This document shows positions 43,256 to 54,459 of a DNA stretch of 64,000 nucleotides, one piece after another (the first letter of the stretch is position 1; the number at the start of each line of letters is the position of its first letter). A program made the translations under genes and the position numbers. This DNA is from Janthinobacterium sp. 344 (lineage in GTDB: Bacteria; Pseudomonadota; Gammaproteobacteria; Burkholderiales; Burkholderiaceae_D): contig NZ_FOKL01000006.1 in assembly GCF_900112025.1 (NCBI RefSeq), positions 124,001 to 188,000 on the forward strand, written 5' to 3'. The notes under the pieces were generated by a model. It was not told the DNA's origin and ran no database searches. It saw nothing but the letters and a program-made list of their open reading frames with translations.

Positions 43256-43852
43256 TCAGTTTTCTGGAAAATTCATGCTGGCGCCACCGCTGCCCACGTT
43301 CATGCCCATGCCGCCCGCGCCGCCCATGCCGCCCTTGCCACCACCCTTGCGCCCGCCATGTTCACCGGCAGGCGCGCCGCGCGGCTCGCCGTGCGGTGCC
43401 GCCGCATCCATGACGCGGGCCATCTGGCCGGCAATGAACTGGGCTACCATCTGGCGCTGCTGTTCATCGAGGGCATCATTGACGCTGAGCCACCATTCGC
43501 GCACCTGTTTTTCTTCGGCAAGGCTCAAGGTGCTTTCATTGTCCAGCCCACCCACCAGGTCGCGCAATTCCAGGCGCGGCGCTTGCAAGCCCTGCGTCAC
43601 CGCCGCCTGCAGGCGTTCGCGACGCGCCTTGCGCTCGCGCAAGAGCTGGCGCGTCCTGCCCTCCACCTGCTGCCACAGGATGGTCTGATTCGCGTTGAGT
43701 TTGAGTTCCGTCTTGAAATCGGGCGCCATCGGCAGCAAGTCTTCCAGGCGCATCTCGGCGATCGGCACGGCCGAGGCTGTCAAGGCGGTAGTGCCCAGCA
43801 GGAAAGCCAGGCCGAGGCGGCGCAAGGCGGGGGGAAAGTTCAGCGATGTCAT
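43256..43852 (-). CDS. Small exported Gly/Met-rich protein, Spy/CpxP-like helical core
   Basis: 198 residues from the ATG at 43852. Signal peptide MTSLNFPPALRRLGLAFLLG... to TASA/VP (about 30). The middle is a basic helical region (LKLNANQTILWQQVEGRTRQ, LLRERKARRERLQAAV) that resembles LTXXQ proteins of the Spy/CpxP type, although the repeat motif itself is weak. The C-terminal 40 residues are GGRKGGGKGGMGGAGGMGMN-like low complexity. A periplasmic chaperone or metal-related role is possible, not shown. A complete terminator hairpin lies immediately upstream of its ribosome site. Confidence 0.7.
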   Translation of the reverse strand: MTSLNFPPALRRLGLAFLLGTTALTASAVPIAEMRLEDLLPMAPDFKTELKLNANQTILWQQVEGRTRQLLRERKARRERLQAAVTQGLQAPRLELRDLVGGLDNESTLSLAEEKQVREWWLSVNDALDEQQRQMVAQFIAGQMARVMDAAAPHGEPRGAPAGEHGGRKGGGKGGMGGAGGMGMNVGSGGASMNFPEN

Positions 43853-43865
43853 GGAGGCTCCGGAT

Positions 43866-43895
43866 AAAAAAAAGCCTGCGTCCGAAGACGCAGGC
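43866..43895 (-). terminator. Intrinsic terminator in the leader of the Gly-rich protein gene
   Basis: Stem GCCTGCGTC/GACGCAGGC with loop TTCG (minus-strand reading), then eight T. The T run ends 13 bases before the ATG and next to the GGAG ribosome site. No gene lies upstream on this strand for it to terminate, so it could be an attenuator or the end of a short RNA. Confidence 0.8.
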
Positions 43896-44178
43896 AAAAC
43901 CACTTCGGGTCGAGAATGCGAATCCACTATAGGGCCGCCGCACACGCTTTTTTTCGACTCTTACAAATGCTTACTCCCCTCAAGAGTAACTATACATCGC
44001 ATACAAAGCCGCAACATATGGCAAGCTGGCAGCCCCGTTTTGGCGCGTAGACTGGGTCAGGCACGCTTTTTCCACGCCTGGCCCACGCCGGCCGGGATTC
44101 AGGTCTATACTTTCGGGAAAGCGCCGCTCCACGGGGACTGGCGCTTGTGCAAGACACTACCGCTGTAAAGGTGCAAAG
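43896..44178. other. Intergenic region between divergent genes
   Basis: It holds the promoters of the leftward Gly-rich protein gene and the rightward ctpA-like gene. TATAGT on the minus strand (43933-43928) is a possible -10 for the leftward leader. No extra gene was found. Confidence 0.45.
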
Positions 44179-45618
44179 ATGGGCAAACTCAAAAATACCG
44201 GCTTGATCGGCCTGGGCGTGGTGGCCGGCGTCGCCGTGTCGCTGCAATTTTCGGCGATGGCGCAGAAAACCGTCGAACCTCCCCTGCCGCTGGAAGAGTT
44301 GCGCCAGCTGGCCGATGTATTCGGCCTGATCAAGTCCGATTACGTCGAACCGGTGGAAGACAAGAAACTGCTGGAAGACGCCATTGCCGGCATGGTCGCC
44401 TCGCTCGACCCCCATTCCGCCTACCTGGACAAGAAAGCCTACGCCGAACTGCGCGAAGGTTCCGAGGGCAAGTTCGTCGGCCTGGGCATCGAGATCGGCC
44501 TGAGCGAAGATGGCTACATCAAGATCGTCTCGCCCATCGAGGATTCGCCCGCCTACCGCGCCGGCATCAAGGCCGGCGACCTGATTACCCGCCTCGATGG
44601 CCAGCCCGTCAAGGGCGTCAATCTCGACGACAACGTCAAGCGCATGCGCGGCGAACCGGGCACCAAGGTGTCGCTGACCATCGCCCGCAAGGATGAACCC
44701 CAGCCGTTGTCCTTCGTCATCACGCGCGAGGAAATCCACCAGAAGAGCGTGAAGTCGAAAATGGTCGAACCCGGCTATGCGTGGCTGCGCGTGTCGCAAT
44801 TCCAGGAGCCGACCGTGGACGACATGGCCGCGCAAATCAAGGCGCTGTACCAGCAGGATCCGCAGATCAAGGGCATGGTGCTGGACCTGCGCAACGATCC
44901 GGGCGGCGTGCTGCAAGGCGCCATCGGCGTCTCGGCCGCGTTCCTGCCGAAAGACGCGGCCATCGTCTCGACGAATGGCCAGCTGCCCGACTCGAAACAG
45001 GTGTTCTACGGCCGCGCCGAATACTATACGTTCCGCTCGGAAGGCGATGCTTTGGCGAAACTGCCGGCCGCCATCAAGAACGTGCCGCTGGTGGTGCTCG
45101 TCAACACGGGCTCGGCCTCGGCCTCGGAAATCGTCGCCGGCGCCCTGCAGGACTACAAGCGCGCCACCATCATCGGCACGCAAACCTTCGGCAAGGGTTC
45201 CGTGCAAACCATCCGCCAGCTGACGGCCGACACGGCCGTCAAGCTGACGACGGCGCGCTACTACACGCCCAATGGCCGCTCGATCCAGGCCAAGGGCATC
45301 GTGCCCGACCTGCTGGTCGATGAAAATGCGGATGGCGACGGCTTGAACGGCTTGCGCATCCGCGAGGCGGACCTGACCAAGCACCTGAGCAACGACCGCG
45401 ACCAAGAAAGTGCCAAGGCCGCCCCCGTCAACGACGAGATGGAAGAGCAATTGCGCATCATCGCCCTGGAAAAGACCCGCAAGCCGCTGGAATTTGGCAG
45501 CAAGGATGATTTCCAATTGCACCAGGCGCTGAACCACCTGAAGGGCTTGCCGGTGCAACTGGCCAAGGCCGAACCCGTGGTGGTGCAAGCCGATGTCAAG
45601 AAAGAACAGAAAAAGTAG
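44179..45618 (+). CDS. ctpA: S41 C-terminal processing peptidase (CtpA/Prc type)
   Basis: 479 residues. An N-terminal signal or anchor (GLIGLGVVAGVAVSLQFSAM). A PDZ domain occupies about 95-165 (GLGIEIGLSEDGYIKIVSPI, SPAYRAGIKAGDLITRLDG). The protease core has MVLDLRNDPGGVLQGAI, the catalytic Ser in VNTGSASASEIVAG (about 312-316) and Lys in TFGKGSVQTIRQL (about 338). The C-terminal 80 residues are charged and less conserved. It degrades or trims periplasmic proteins, and in relatives peptidoglycan hydrolases. AAAGGTGCAAAG precedes the ATG, and a family B palindrome follows the stop. Confidence 0.93.
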   Translation: MGKLKNTGLIGLGVVAGVAVSLQFSAMAQKTVEPPLPLEELRQLADVFGLIKSDYVEPVEDKKLLEDAIAGMVASLDPHSAYLDKKAYAELREGSEGKFVGLGIEIGLSEDGYIKIVSPIEDSPAYRAGIKAGDLITRLDGQPVKGVNLDDNVKRMRGEPGTKVSLTIARKDEPQPLSFVITREEIHQKSVKSKMVEPGYAWLRVSQFQEPTVDDMAAQIKALYQQDPQIKGMVLDLRNDPGGVLQGAIGVSAAFLPKDAAIVSTNGQLPDSKQVFYGRAEYYTFRSEGDALAKLPAAIKNVPLVVLVNTGSASASEIVAGALQDYKRATIIGTQTFGKGSVQTIRQLTADTAVKLTTARYYTPNGRSIQAKGIVPDLLVDENADGDGLNGLRIREADLTKHLSNDRDQESAKAAPVNDEMEEQLRIIALEKTRKPLEFGSKDDFQLHQALNHLKGLPVQLAKAEPVVVQADVKKEQKK

Positions 45619-45625
45619 GCAGTTT

Positions 45626-45652
45626 GGGGTCAGACCCGCCGGGTCTGACCCC
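45626..45652. repeat. Short palindrome, family B copy 5
   Basis: GGGGTCAGACCCG and CGGGTCTGACCCC, beginning 8 bases after the ctpA stop. It is nearly identical to copy 3 at 6908, differing only in the central base. Confidence 0.85.
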
Positions 45653-45815
45653 ATCACACGCAATACCCCCGGCACCCGTCCACGCGACAAAAATCAACCT
45701 TCCGCCACACTTCCCCCTCCCCCGCAACACGAAACTCTCTACAGTCGAGCCCGTTTGTGTAAAATTTGCTTCACTTATCGGCGCCGCGCCGATTGCCAAA
45801 TTTGAAAGTTTAACC

Positions 45816-46937
45816 ATGAAACAAGTCGTCATCAGCGGTACCGGACTGTACACGCCGCCCTTTTCGATCTCCAACGAAGAGCTGGTCACCTGCTTCAATG
45901 CCTACGCGGAAAAGTTCAATGCCGAGCACGCCGACGCGATCGCCGCGGGCGAGGTGACGGCGCTGGACCTGTCGAGCGTGGCCTTCATTGAAAAGGCCTC
46001 CGGCATCAAGTCGCGCTTCGTGATGGAAAAGGAAGGCATCCTCGATCCGGCGCGCATGGTGTCGCGCATTCCGGAACGGGGCGATGACGAACTGTCGCTG
46101 CAGGCTGAAATGGCCGTGGCCGCCGCGCGCGATGCGCTGGCACGCGCCGGCCGCACGCCAGCCGATATCGACATGGTGCTGGTGGCCTGCAGCAACATGC
46201 AGCGCGCCTACCCGGCCATGGCCGTGGAAGTGCAGGATGCGCTGGGCATCGACGGTTATGGCTTCGACATGAACGTGGCGTGCTCGTCGGCCACCTTCGG
46301 CATCCAGCAAGCCGTCGCCGCCGTGCAAAGCGGCCAGGCGCGCGCCGTGCTGGTCTTGAATCCCGAAATCACCAGCGGCCACCTGAACTGGCGCGACCGC
46401 GACAGCCATTTTATTTTCGGCGACGCCTGCACCGCCATCATCGTCGAAGCGAAGGACACGGCCGTTTCCAGCCACCAGTTCGAGATCATCGGCACGGAAC
46501 TCAAGACGCGCTTCTCGAACGCCATCCGCAACAATTTCGGCTTCCTCAACCGTTTTGACGAGTCCGGCGTGGGCAAGGCCGACAAACTGTTCCGCCAGCA
46601 AGGCCGCAAGGTCTTCAAGGAAGTGTGCCCGATGGCCGCCGAGATGATCAAGGCGACCCTGGCCAAGGCCGGCGTGGAAGTGGCGCAAGTCTCCCGCTAC
46701 TGGCTGCACCAGGCCAACCTGAACATGAATTTGCTGATCGCGCGCCTGATCCTGGGCCGCGACGCGGAAGCGAACGAGGCGCCCGTGATCCTCGATACCT
46801 ATGCCAACACCTCGTCGGCCGGTTCCATCATCGCCTTCCACAAATATCAGGATGACATGGCGGCAGGGGCCATGGGCGTGATCTGCTCGTTCGGCGCCGG
46901 CTATTCCATCGGCTGCGTAGTCGTGCGCAAGGTGTGA
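45816..46937 (+). CDS. Beta-ketoacyl-ACP synthase III-like protein (longer, PA3286-type)
   Basis: 373 residues from the ATG at 45816. Thiolase-fold synthase with Cys156 in DMNVACSSATFGIQ, His in YWLHQANLNMNLL (about 298) and Asn in TYANTSSAGSIIAF (about 331), the KAS III triad. It is some 50 residues longer than housekeeping FabH, with an insertion near the N-terminus (FNAYAEKFNAEHADAIAAGE). From memory it resembles Pseudomonas PA3286, which channels acyl-CoA from beta-oxidation into fatty-acid synthesis. It stands alone, without fab genes nearby, which suits a shunt enzyme better than the essential FabH. Confidence 0.85.
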   Translation: MKQVVISGTGLYTPPFSISNEELVTCFNAYAEKFNAEHADAIAAGEVTALDLSSVAFIEKASGIKSRFVMEKEGILDPARMVSRIPERGDDELSLQAEMAVAAARDALARAGRTPADIDMVLVACSNMQRAYPAMAVEVQDALGIDGYGFDMNVACSSATFGIQQAVAAVQSGQARAVLVLNPEITSGHLNWRDRDSHFIFGDACTAIIVEAKDTAVSSHQFEIIGTELKTRFSNAIRNNFGFLNRFDESGVGKADKLFRQQGRKVFKEVCPMAAEMIKATLAKAGVEVAQVSRYWLHQANLNMNLLIARLILGRDAEANEAPVILDTYANTSSAGSIIAFHKYQDDMAAGAMGVICSFGAGYSIGCVVVRKV

Positions 46938-47048
46938 GCGCATCGGAGTAACATCGCCTGATTCCTTGAATTAGGCGCAGTTCATGGCGGATTGCAGTGC
47001 GTTCGCAGCCACCTGCACGAAGATGGCGCGCAAGTTTTTTACAAAAAA

Positions 47049-47071
47049 GCGGCAGGAAAAATTCCAGCCGC
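47049..47071 (+). terminator. Possible terminator after the KAS III-like gene
   Basis: GCGGC-A-GGAA and TTCC-A-GCCGC form a hairpin with one mismatch. It is followed by AGCTTTGTTG, only a weak T tract, so termination is uncertain. Confidence 0.35.
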
Positions 47072-47148
47072 AGCTTTGTTGCGTTTATACTTAGCCCCTG
47101 AGCAACATCTTTTTCCATCCGCACGCCGCCATAAGGAACCCACCCCGC

Positions 47149-48858
47149 ATGCCCCATGACATCAGTCTGATCACCACCATCGCCGCCGCCCTCGGGTTCG
47201 GCCTCATCTTCGGCTTTATCGCCGCGCGCCTGAAATTGCCGGCCTTGGTCGGCTATCTGGCTGCCGGCATCATCATCGGACCGGCCACGCCCGGTTTTGT
47301 GGCGGATGCGGAAATAGCCGGGCAATTGGCGGAAATCGGGGTGATGCTGATGATGTTCGGCGTCGGTCTGCACTTTTCCATCGAGGATTTATGGGATGTG
47401 CGCAAGATCGCGCTGCCTGGCGCCATCCTGCAGATCGCCGTCGCCACGGCGATGGGCATGGGCTTGGCGCACTGGTGGGGCTGGACCCTCGGCGGCGGAC
47501 TGATCTTCGGCCTGGCCCTGTCGGTGGCCAGCACCGTGGTGCTGCTGCGCGCCCTGGAGGAACGGGGCATCCTCGATTCCCTGAATGGCCGCATCGCCGT
47601 CGGCTGGCTGGTGGTGGAAGATCTCGTCACCGTGCTGGTGCTGGTGCTGCTGCCGGCCTTCGCCAGTGTGCTGGGCGGCAAGGCCGCGCCCGATGCCGAG
47701 GCCGTCAGCCTGTGGCACACCCTGGCCGTGACCCTGGGACAAGTGGCCGGTTTCATCATCTTCATGCTGGTCGTCGGGCGCAAGCTGTTCCCGTGGATCC
47801 TGTGGCAAGTGGCGCGCACCGGTTCGCGCGAACTGTTTACCCTGTGCGTGATCGCCGCCGCCGTCGGCATCGCCTATGCGTCGACCAAGCTGTTCGGCGT
47901 GTCCTTCGCGCTGGGCGCCTTCTTTGCCGGCATGGTGCTGCGCGAATCCGAGCTGAGCCACCGCGCCGCGGAAGAGTCGCTGCCCCTGCGCGACGCGTTC
48001 GCCGTGCTGTTCTTCGTTTCCGTCGGCATGCTGTTCGAACCCAACATCCTCATCGACAAGCCCCTGCAAGTGCTGGCCGTGTGCGCCATCATTATCTTCG
48101 GCAAGTCGATCGCCGCCTTCTTGCTGGTGATGGCCCTGCGCTATCCACCGAAAACAGCCATCATCGTCTCGGCCAGCCTGGCGCAGATCGGTGAATTCTC
48201 GTTCATTTTGGCCGCGCTGGGCCTGTCGCTGGGCCTGATGCCGCAGGAAGGGCAAAGCCTGATCCTGGCCGGCGCCATCCTGTCGATCGCCCTCAACCCG
48301 CTCGTGTTCAGCATGGCCAAGCCGCTGCTGCGCGTGATCGGCAACAGCGATTTCGCGCGCAAGTTCGAGCGCACCACCGACCCGCTGGCCGAACTGCCGA
48401 TGACGGTGCCGCAGGAAAAACTTTCGGGCCAGATCGTGCTGGTCGGCTATGGCCGCGTGGGCCGGCGCATCGCCGCCGCCCTGATGGAGCGGGGCATCCA
48501 CTTCGTCGTGGCCGAGGAAAACCGCGAAATCGTCGACCAGTTGCGCAAGCAGGGCATTCCCGCCGTGGCCGGCAATGCGGGCGAACCGGCCGTGCTGATC
48601 CAGGCGCACATCACGCACGCCACCATGCTCGTCATCGCCACGCCCGATACCTTCCACGTGCGCGCCATGATCGAGACGGCGCGCGCGCTGAATCCGAACA
48701 TCATGACGGTGGTGCGCACGCACAGCGAGGAAGAGGCGGAATTGCTGCGCGCGGAAAACGCCGGCAAGGTATTCATCGGCGAGCACGAGCTGGCCAATGG
48801 CATGGCCGAGCACGTGCTGCAGAGTTTTGATGCGGCGAAGAAGGGGCATGGCCATTAA
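47149..48858 (+). CDS. CPA2 cation:proton antiporter with TrkA-N domain (YbaL/KefB type)
   Basis: 569 residues. About 12 membrane helices in 1-385, with the signature LPALVGYLAAGIIIGPATPG and GVMLMMFGVGLHFSIEDLW at the start and ALSVASTVVLLRALEE in the core. A Rossmann-type regulatory domain begins near 425 (GQIVLVGYGRVGRRIAAALM) and binds a nucleotide. YbaL/Kef proteins exchange K+ or Na+ for H+. It is monocistronic, ending in a hairpin with a T tract. Confidence 0.92.
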   Translation: MPHDISLITTIAAALGFGLIFGFIAARLKLPALVGYLAAGIIIGPATPGFVADAEIAGQLAEIGVMLMMFGVGLHFSIEDLWDVRKIALPGAILQIAVATAMGMGLAHWWGWTLGGGLIFGLALSVASTVVLLRALEERGILDSLNGRIAVGWLVVEDLVTVLVLVLLPAFASVLGGKAAPDAEAVSLWHTLAVTLGQVAGFIIFMLVVGRKLFPWILWQVARTGSRELFTLCVIAAAVGIAYASTKLFGVSFALGAFFAGMVLRESELSHRAAEESLPLRDAFAVLFFVSVGMLFEPNILIDKPLQVLAVCAIIIFGKSIAAFLLVMALRYPPKTAIIVSASLAQIGEFSFILAALGLSLGLMPQEGQSLILAGAILSIALNPLVFSMAKPLLRVIGNSDFARKFERTTDPLAELPMTVPQEKLSGQIVLVGYGRVGRRIAAALMERGIHFVVAEENREIVDQLRKQGIPAVAGNAGEPAVLIQAHITHATMLVIATPDTFHVRAMIETARALNPNIMTVVRTHSEEEAELLRAENAGKVFIGEHELANGMAEHVLQSFDAAKKGHGH

Positions 48859-48884
48859 GGCTCTTTGATGCCGAACCTCTTGCC

Positions 48885-48920
48885 GGGGTCGGATCCTGAG
48901 GGTCCGACCCCCGTTTTTTT
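48885..48920 (+). terminator. Family B palindrome copy 6 acting as terminator
   Basis: GGGGTCGGATCCT and AGGGTCCGACCCC with one mismatch, followed by CCG and eight T. This is the only family B copy in the window with a T tract. It starts 27 bases after the antiporter stop and also lies 15 bases beyond the stop of the convergent dienoyl-CoA reductase gene. Confidence 0.8.
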
Positions 48921-48926
48921 TCAGGG

Positions 48927-51733
<2,807 letters not shown>

Positions 51734-51734
51734 A

Positions 51735-52190
51735 TTACGCCAGATAGGTATCGCGGTCGCGGATCTCGGCGAAGTTTTCCAGGCTGCCCAGTTTCACGGT
51801 GACGGGATTCAGGCTGGCCTGCGGCTGCATCGAGCGCCAGGCGAACAGCCATTCCTGTTCCGCCGCTTCGGCGCGCGTCTTGGTGAAGGCGGCGCCCAGC
51901 GCGGCGCGCTGGCCATACTCGACGATGCCGTCGATGCCTGCCCAGCTGGGCAGGGTGCGCTGTACGGCACGGTGCAGGCGCTCGCCGAATTCTTCCGTAT
52001 TATGGATGATCAGGCAGGCATCGGCCGGCGCGAACAGGTCGAACAGCTGCTTGTCCCATACCTGGGAAAAGCTCAGGGTCAGGCAGTTGCCCGCCGGCGT
52101 CAGGCGGAACTGGCCCAGGCTCAGCGCCAGTTCGAGTTCGCTGCGCTGGCCGTAGCGGTGCAGGGTGGGGGGACGTTTGTAATCGTGCAT
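51735..52190 (-). CDS. Conserved hypothetical protein
   Basis: 151 residues from the ATG at 52190; a start 13 codons earlier (MAPAYLLLKN) is possible. There is no signal peptide or membrane segment. Visible pieces are LALSLGQFRLTPAGNCLTLS, ADACLIIHNTEEFGERLHRA and AFTKTRAEAAEQEWLFAWRS. It is not recognised. It lies 45 bases after the DUF2721-like gene on the same strand and may be cotranscribed. Confidence 0.65.
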   Translation of the reverse strand: MHDYKRPPTLHRYGQRSELELALSLGQFRLTPAGNCLTLSFSQVWDKQLFDLFAPADACLIIHNTEEFGERLHRAVQRTLPSWAGIDGIVEYGQRAALGAAFTKTRAEAAEQEWLFAWRSMQPQASLNPVTVKLGSLENFAEIRDRDTYLA

Positions 52191-52235
52191 GCGGGACTCG
52201 TTCTTCAATAGGAGGTAAGCCGGCGCCACCGCCGC

Positions 52236-52676
52236 CTAGCGTGGCGGGCGGATATGGCGCCGGATGCGCTGGGCCGTCGCGGCCAGGTAAATTTCGCGCA
52301 ATAAATAAATAAAACAACCGATCAGGCACAGCACGGCCAGCACAAAGAAGGCGGCGATGTACTTGTCCAGGGTCAGGTTCAGAATATCGCCCAAAAACAG
52401 CATGGCGATGATGACGCAGACGAAGAAACCACAGGCCGTGCTGAGCGAAATCGAATAATTGATCAGATGGGTGCGCCGGTACAAGGTATCGAGCTCATCC
52501 ATATAGAAATCGTTGTAGCCGATGTCGAGCCGGTCTTCCAGCACGCGCGTGCGGTCGATGATGCGGCCCAGGCGATTGGTCAGCACCACCAGCATGGTGC
52601 CGATACCGGTCAGCAGGAAAACCGGCGCGATCGCCAGCTGGATGATATGGCCGATGTCGCCGATCTGTATGTTCAT
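52236..52676 (-). CDS. DUF2721-type membrane protein
   Basis: 146 residues. Three hydrophobic helices near 10-32, 74-98 and 104-128. Between the first two is the conserved-looking cytosolic segment TNRLGRIIDRTRVLEDRL, which fits DUF2721. Function unknown in the family. The C-terminus is strongly basic (QRIRRHIRPPR). Confidence 0.8.
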   Translation of the reverse strand: MNIQIGDIGHIIQLAIAPVFLLTGIGTMLVVLTNRLGRIIDRTRVLEDRLDIGYNDFYMDELDTLYRRTHLINYSISLSTACGFFVCVIIAMLFLGDILNLTLDKYIAAFFVLAVLCLIGCFIYLLREIYLAATAQRIRRHIRPPR

Positions 52677-52788
52677 GGATAAAAAGTCGTGGGTTCACAC
52701 CGGCGCCCGACCGTGGCGCCAGCACAGGCCATAGTGTAGCAGGTGGCGCAGGCCGGCTGGCGACTTTGCCGCCAAGCACGTTTCACCA

Positions 52789-53745
52789 TCATGCGAAGCC
52801 GCGCCCTGGCACGAAACGCTCGGTGGCACGCACCAGCGCCGAAGCGATGCCGTGTTCCAGCGCGCCATGGCCCGCATCGGGAATCATCTCCAGCTGCGCG
52901 CCGGGCCAGGCCTGCTGCAGGCGGTAGGCCGACAGCGGCGGGCAGATGGCGTCGTAGCGGCCCTGCACGATGACGGCCGGCAAATGCGCGATGCGCCCCA
53001 TGTTGCGGATCAGCTGGTCTTCCTCGAAGAAACCGAGATTGGCCATGTAATGCGATTCGAGCCGGCCCACGCCCAGGTCGAGCGCGTCGTTCGGCGCATC
53101 TTCGGGCTGCGGCATCAGGTACACGCGGCGGCCTTCGAAACGGCTCCAGGCGCGCGCGGCCGGCCAGTACACGGCGGGGTCGCTGCTGAGGATGCGTTGC
53201 ACGTAGGCCGCCAGCAAATCGCCCCGCTCCTCCGCTGGAATCGGCGCGGCAAATTCTTCGTACAACTCCGGATAGAACCAGCGCACGCCCTCGATGAACC
53301 AGTCGATTTCCGCCTGCGTGCACAAAAAGATGCCGCGCAAGACGAAACCGAGGCAGGCGGCAGGATGCGCCTGGCCATACGCCAGCGCCAGGGTCGAGCC
53401 CCACGAGCCGCCAAACACCAGCCATTGGGCGATGCCGAACTGGGCGCGCAAGCGTTCGATATCGGCGATCAGCAGCTGCGTCGTGTTGTTGCGCCACTCG
53501 CCCAGCGGCGTGGACTTGCCGGCGCCGCGCTGGTCGAACAGGATCACGCGGTAGCGCTGCGGATCGAAGAAGCGGCGGTGCTGCGGCGACAGGCCCGCGC
53601 CGGGGCCGCCATGCAGGAACAGCACGGGAATGCCGTCGGGGTTGCCGCACTCTTCCCAATAAATGGTGTGGATGTCATCGACCGCCAGCATGCCGTGCCG
53701 GTTCGGCGTCAGGGAGGGAAACAGGGGCGACAGGGAATCGGGCAT
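52789..53745 (-). CDS. pip: Proline iminopeptidase (S33 alpha/beta hydrolase)
   Basis: 318 residues. Motifs: PVLFLHGGPGAGLSPQHRRF (oxyanion region), ILFDQRGAGKSTPLGEW, the nucleophile elbow FGGSWGSTLALAYG, QGRYDAICPP with the Asp, and DAGHGALEHG with the His. These belong to the S33 prolyl aminopeptidase, which frees N-terminal Pro from peptides in the cytosol. Length is normal (about 315). AAGGACCGCC precedes the ATG. Confidence 0.94.
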   Translation of the reverse strand: MPDSLSPLFPSLTPNRHGMLAVDDIHTIYWEECGNPDGIPVLFLHGGPGAGLSPQHRRFFDPQRYRVILFDQRGAGKSTPLGEWRNNTTQLLIADIERLRAQFGIAQWLVFGGSWGSTLALAYGQAHPAACLGFVLRGIFLCTQAEIDWFIEGVRWFYPELYEEFAAPIPAEERGDLLAAYVQRILSSDPAVYWPAARAWSRFEGRRVYLMPQPEDAPNDALDLGVGRLESHYMANLGFFEEDQLIRNMGRIAHLPAVIVQGRYDAICPPLSAYRLQQAWPGAQLEMIPDAGHGALEHGIASALVRATERFVPGRGFA

Positions 53746-53823
53746 GGCGGTCCTTGTAAACAGTCAGGGGGCCAGGCAGCAGGTGCCGGGCAACTGTTCC
53801 AATTATAGTGCGCCCCCGGCGCC

Positions 53824-54306
53824 TCAGGCCAGCAGCAGGGGCAGGCGGTTCGACGACTTGATTTCGCGCATCGACAGGCTGGACTGGATTTCCGCCACGC
53901 CAGGCAGGCGGCGCAGCACGGTCGAGACGAATTCGCCATACGCTTCCAGGTCGCGCGCCACCACTTGCAGGAAATAATCAGCTTCGCCCGCCACGTTGTG
54001 GCACGACAGGATTTCGGGAATCGTGGCGATGGCTTGCTCGAACTGCGATGGCTGCTCGCCGCCGTGGTTGGCAAACACCACGCGCACGAACGCGACCAGG
54101 CCGATGCCCAGCTTCTTGCGGTTCAGCAAAGCCTGGTAGCCGGTAATAAAACCTTCCTCTTCCAGGCGACGCAGGCGGCGCCAGACGGGGGTTTCACTGA
54201 GCTTCAAGCGCTCGGCCAGGCGCGCGTTGGACAGCCGCCCTTCATCCTGCAACAGCCTGAGTATCTGCAAATCGGTGGCGTCGAGGCTGACTTCTGAAAT
54301 TTTCAT
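53824..54306 (-). CDS. Lrp/AsnC-family regulator
   Basis: 160 residues. N-terminal helix-turn-helix: LDATDLQILRLLQDEGRLSN and LAERLKLSETPVWRRLRRLE. C-terminal RAM domain: IATIPEILSCHNVAGEADYF and RDLEAYGEFVSTVLRRLPGV. It is divergent from the LysE-type exporter gene with a 153-base gap. In many bacteria such pairs regulate amino-acid efflux in response to the amino acid. Confidence 0.92.
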   Translation of the reverse strand: MKISEVSLDATDLQILRLLQDEGRLSNARLAERLKLSETPVWRRLRRLEEEGFITGYQALLNRKKLGIGLVAFVRVVFANHGGEQPSQFEQAIATIPEILSCHNVAGEADYFLQVVARDLEAYGEFVSTVLRRLPGVAEIQSSLSMREIKSSNRLPLLLA

Positions 54307-54459
54307 CTAATTTTTATTCTTATGCGAGTGGAATCTACCCGAATACTAGGACATACCAGGCAGGAAAAGCAAGCACATTTCATCTCAGCAAGAAGATAAT
54401 GGGGCCCGGCGAGCAAGCTGCACTGTGCGCTTGCTCCCGCTTTCCTTGGCGACTGGCGC

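Noticed and set aside
42893..43688. Open frames on both strands between the M13 gene and the Gly-rich protein
   Set aside because: Composition is biased, the frames overlap each other, and none has a start signal or family trait.
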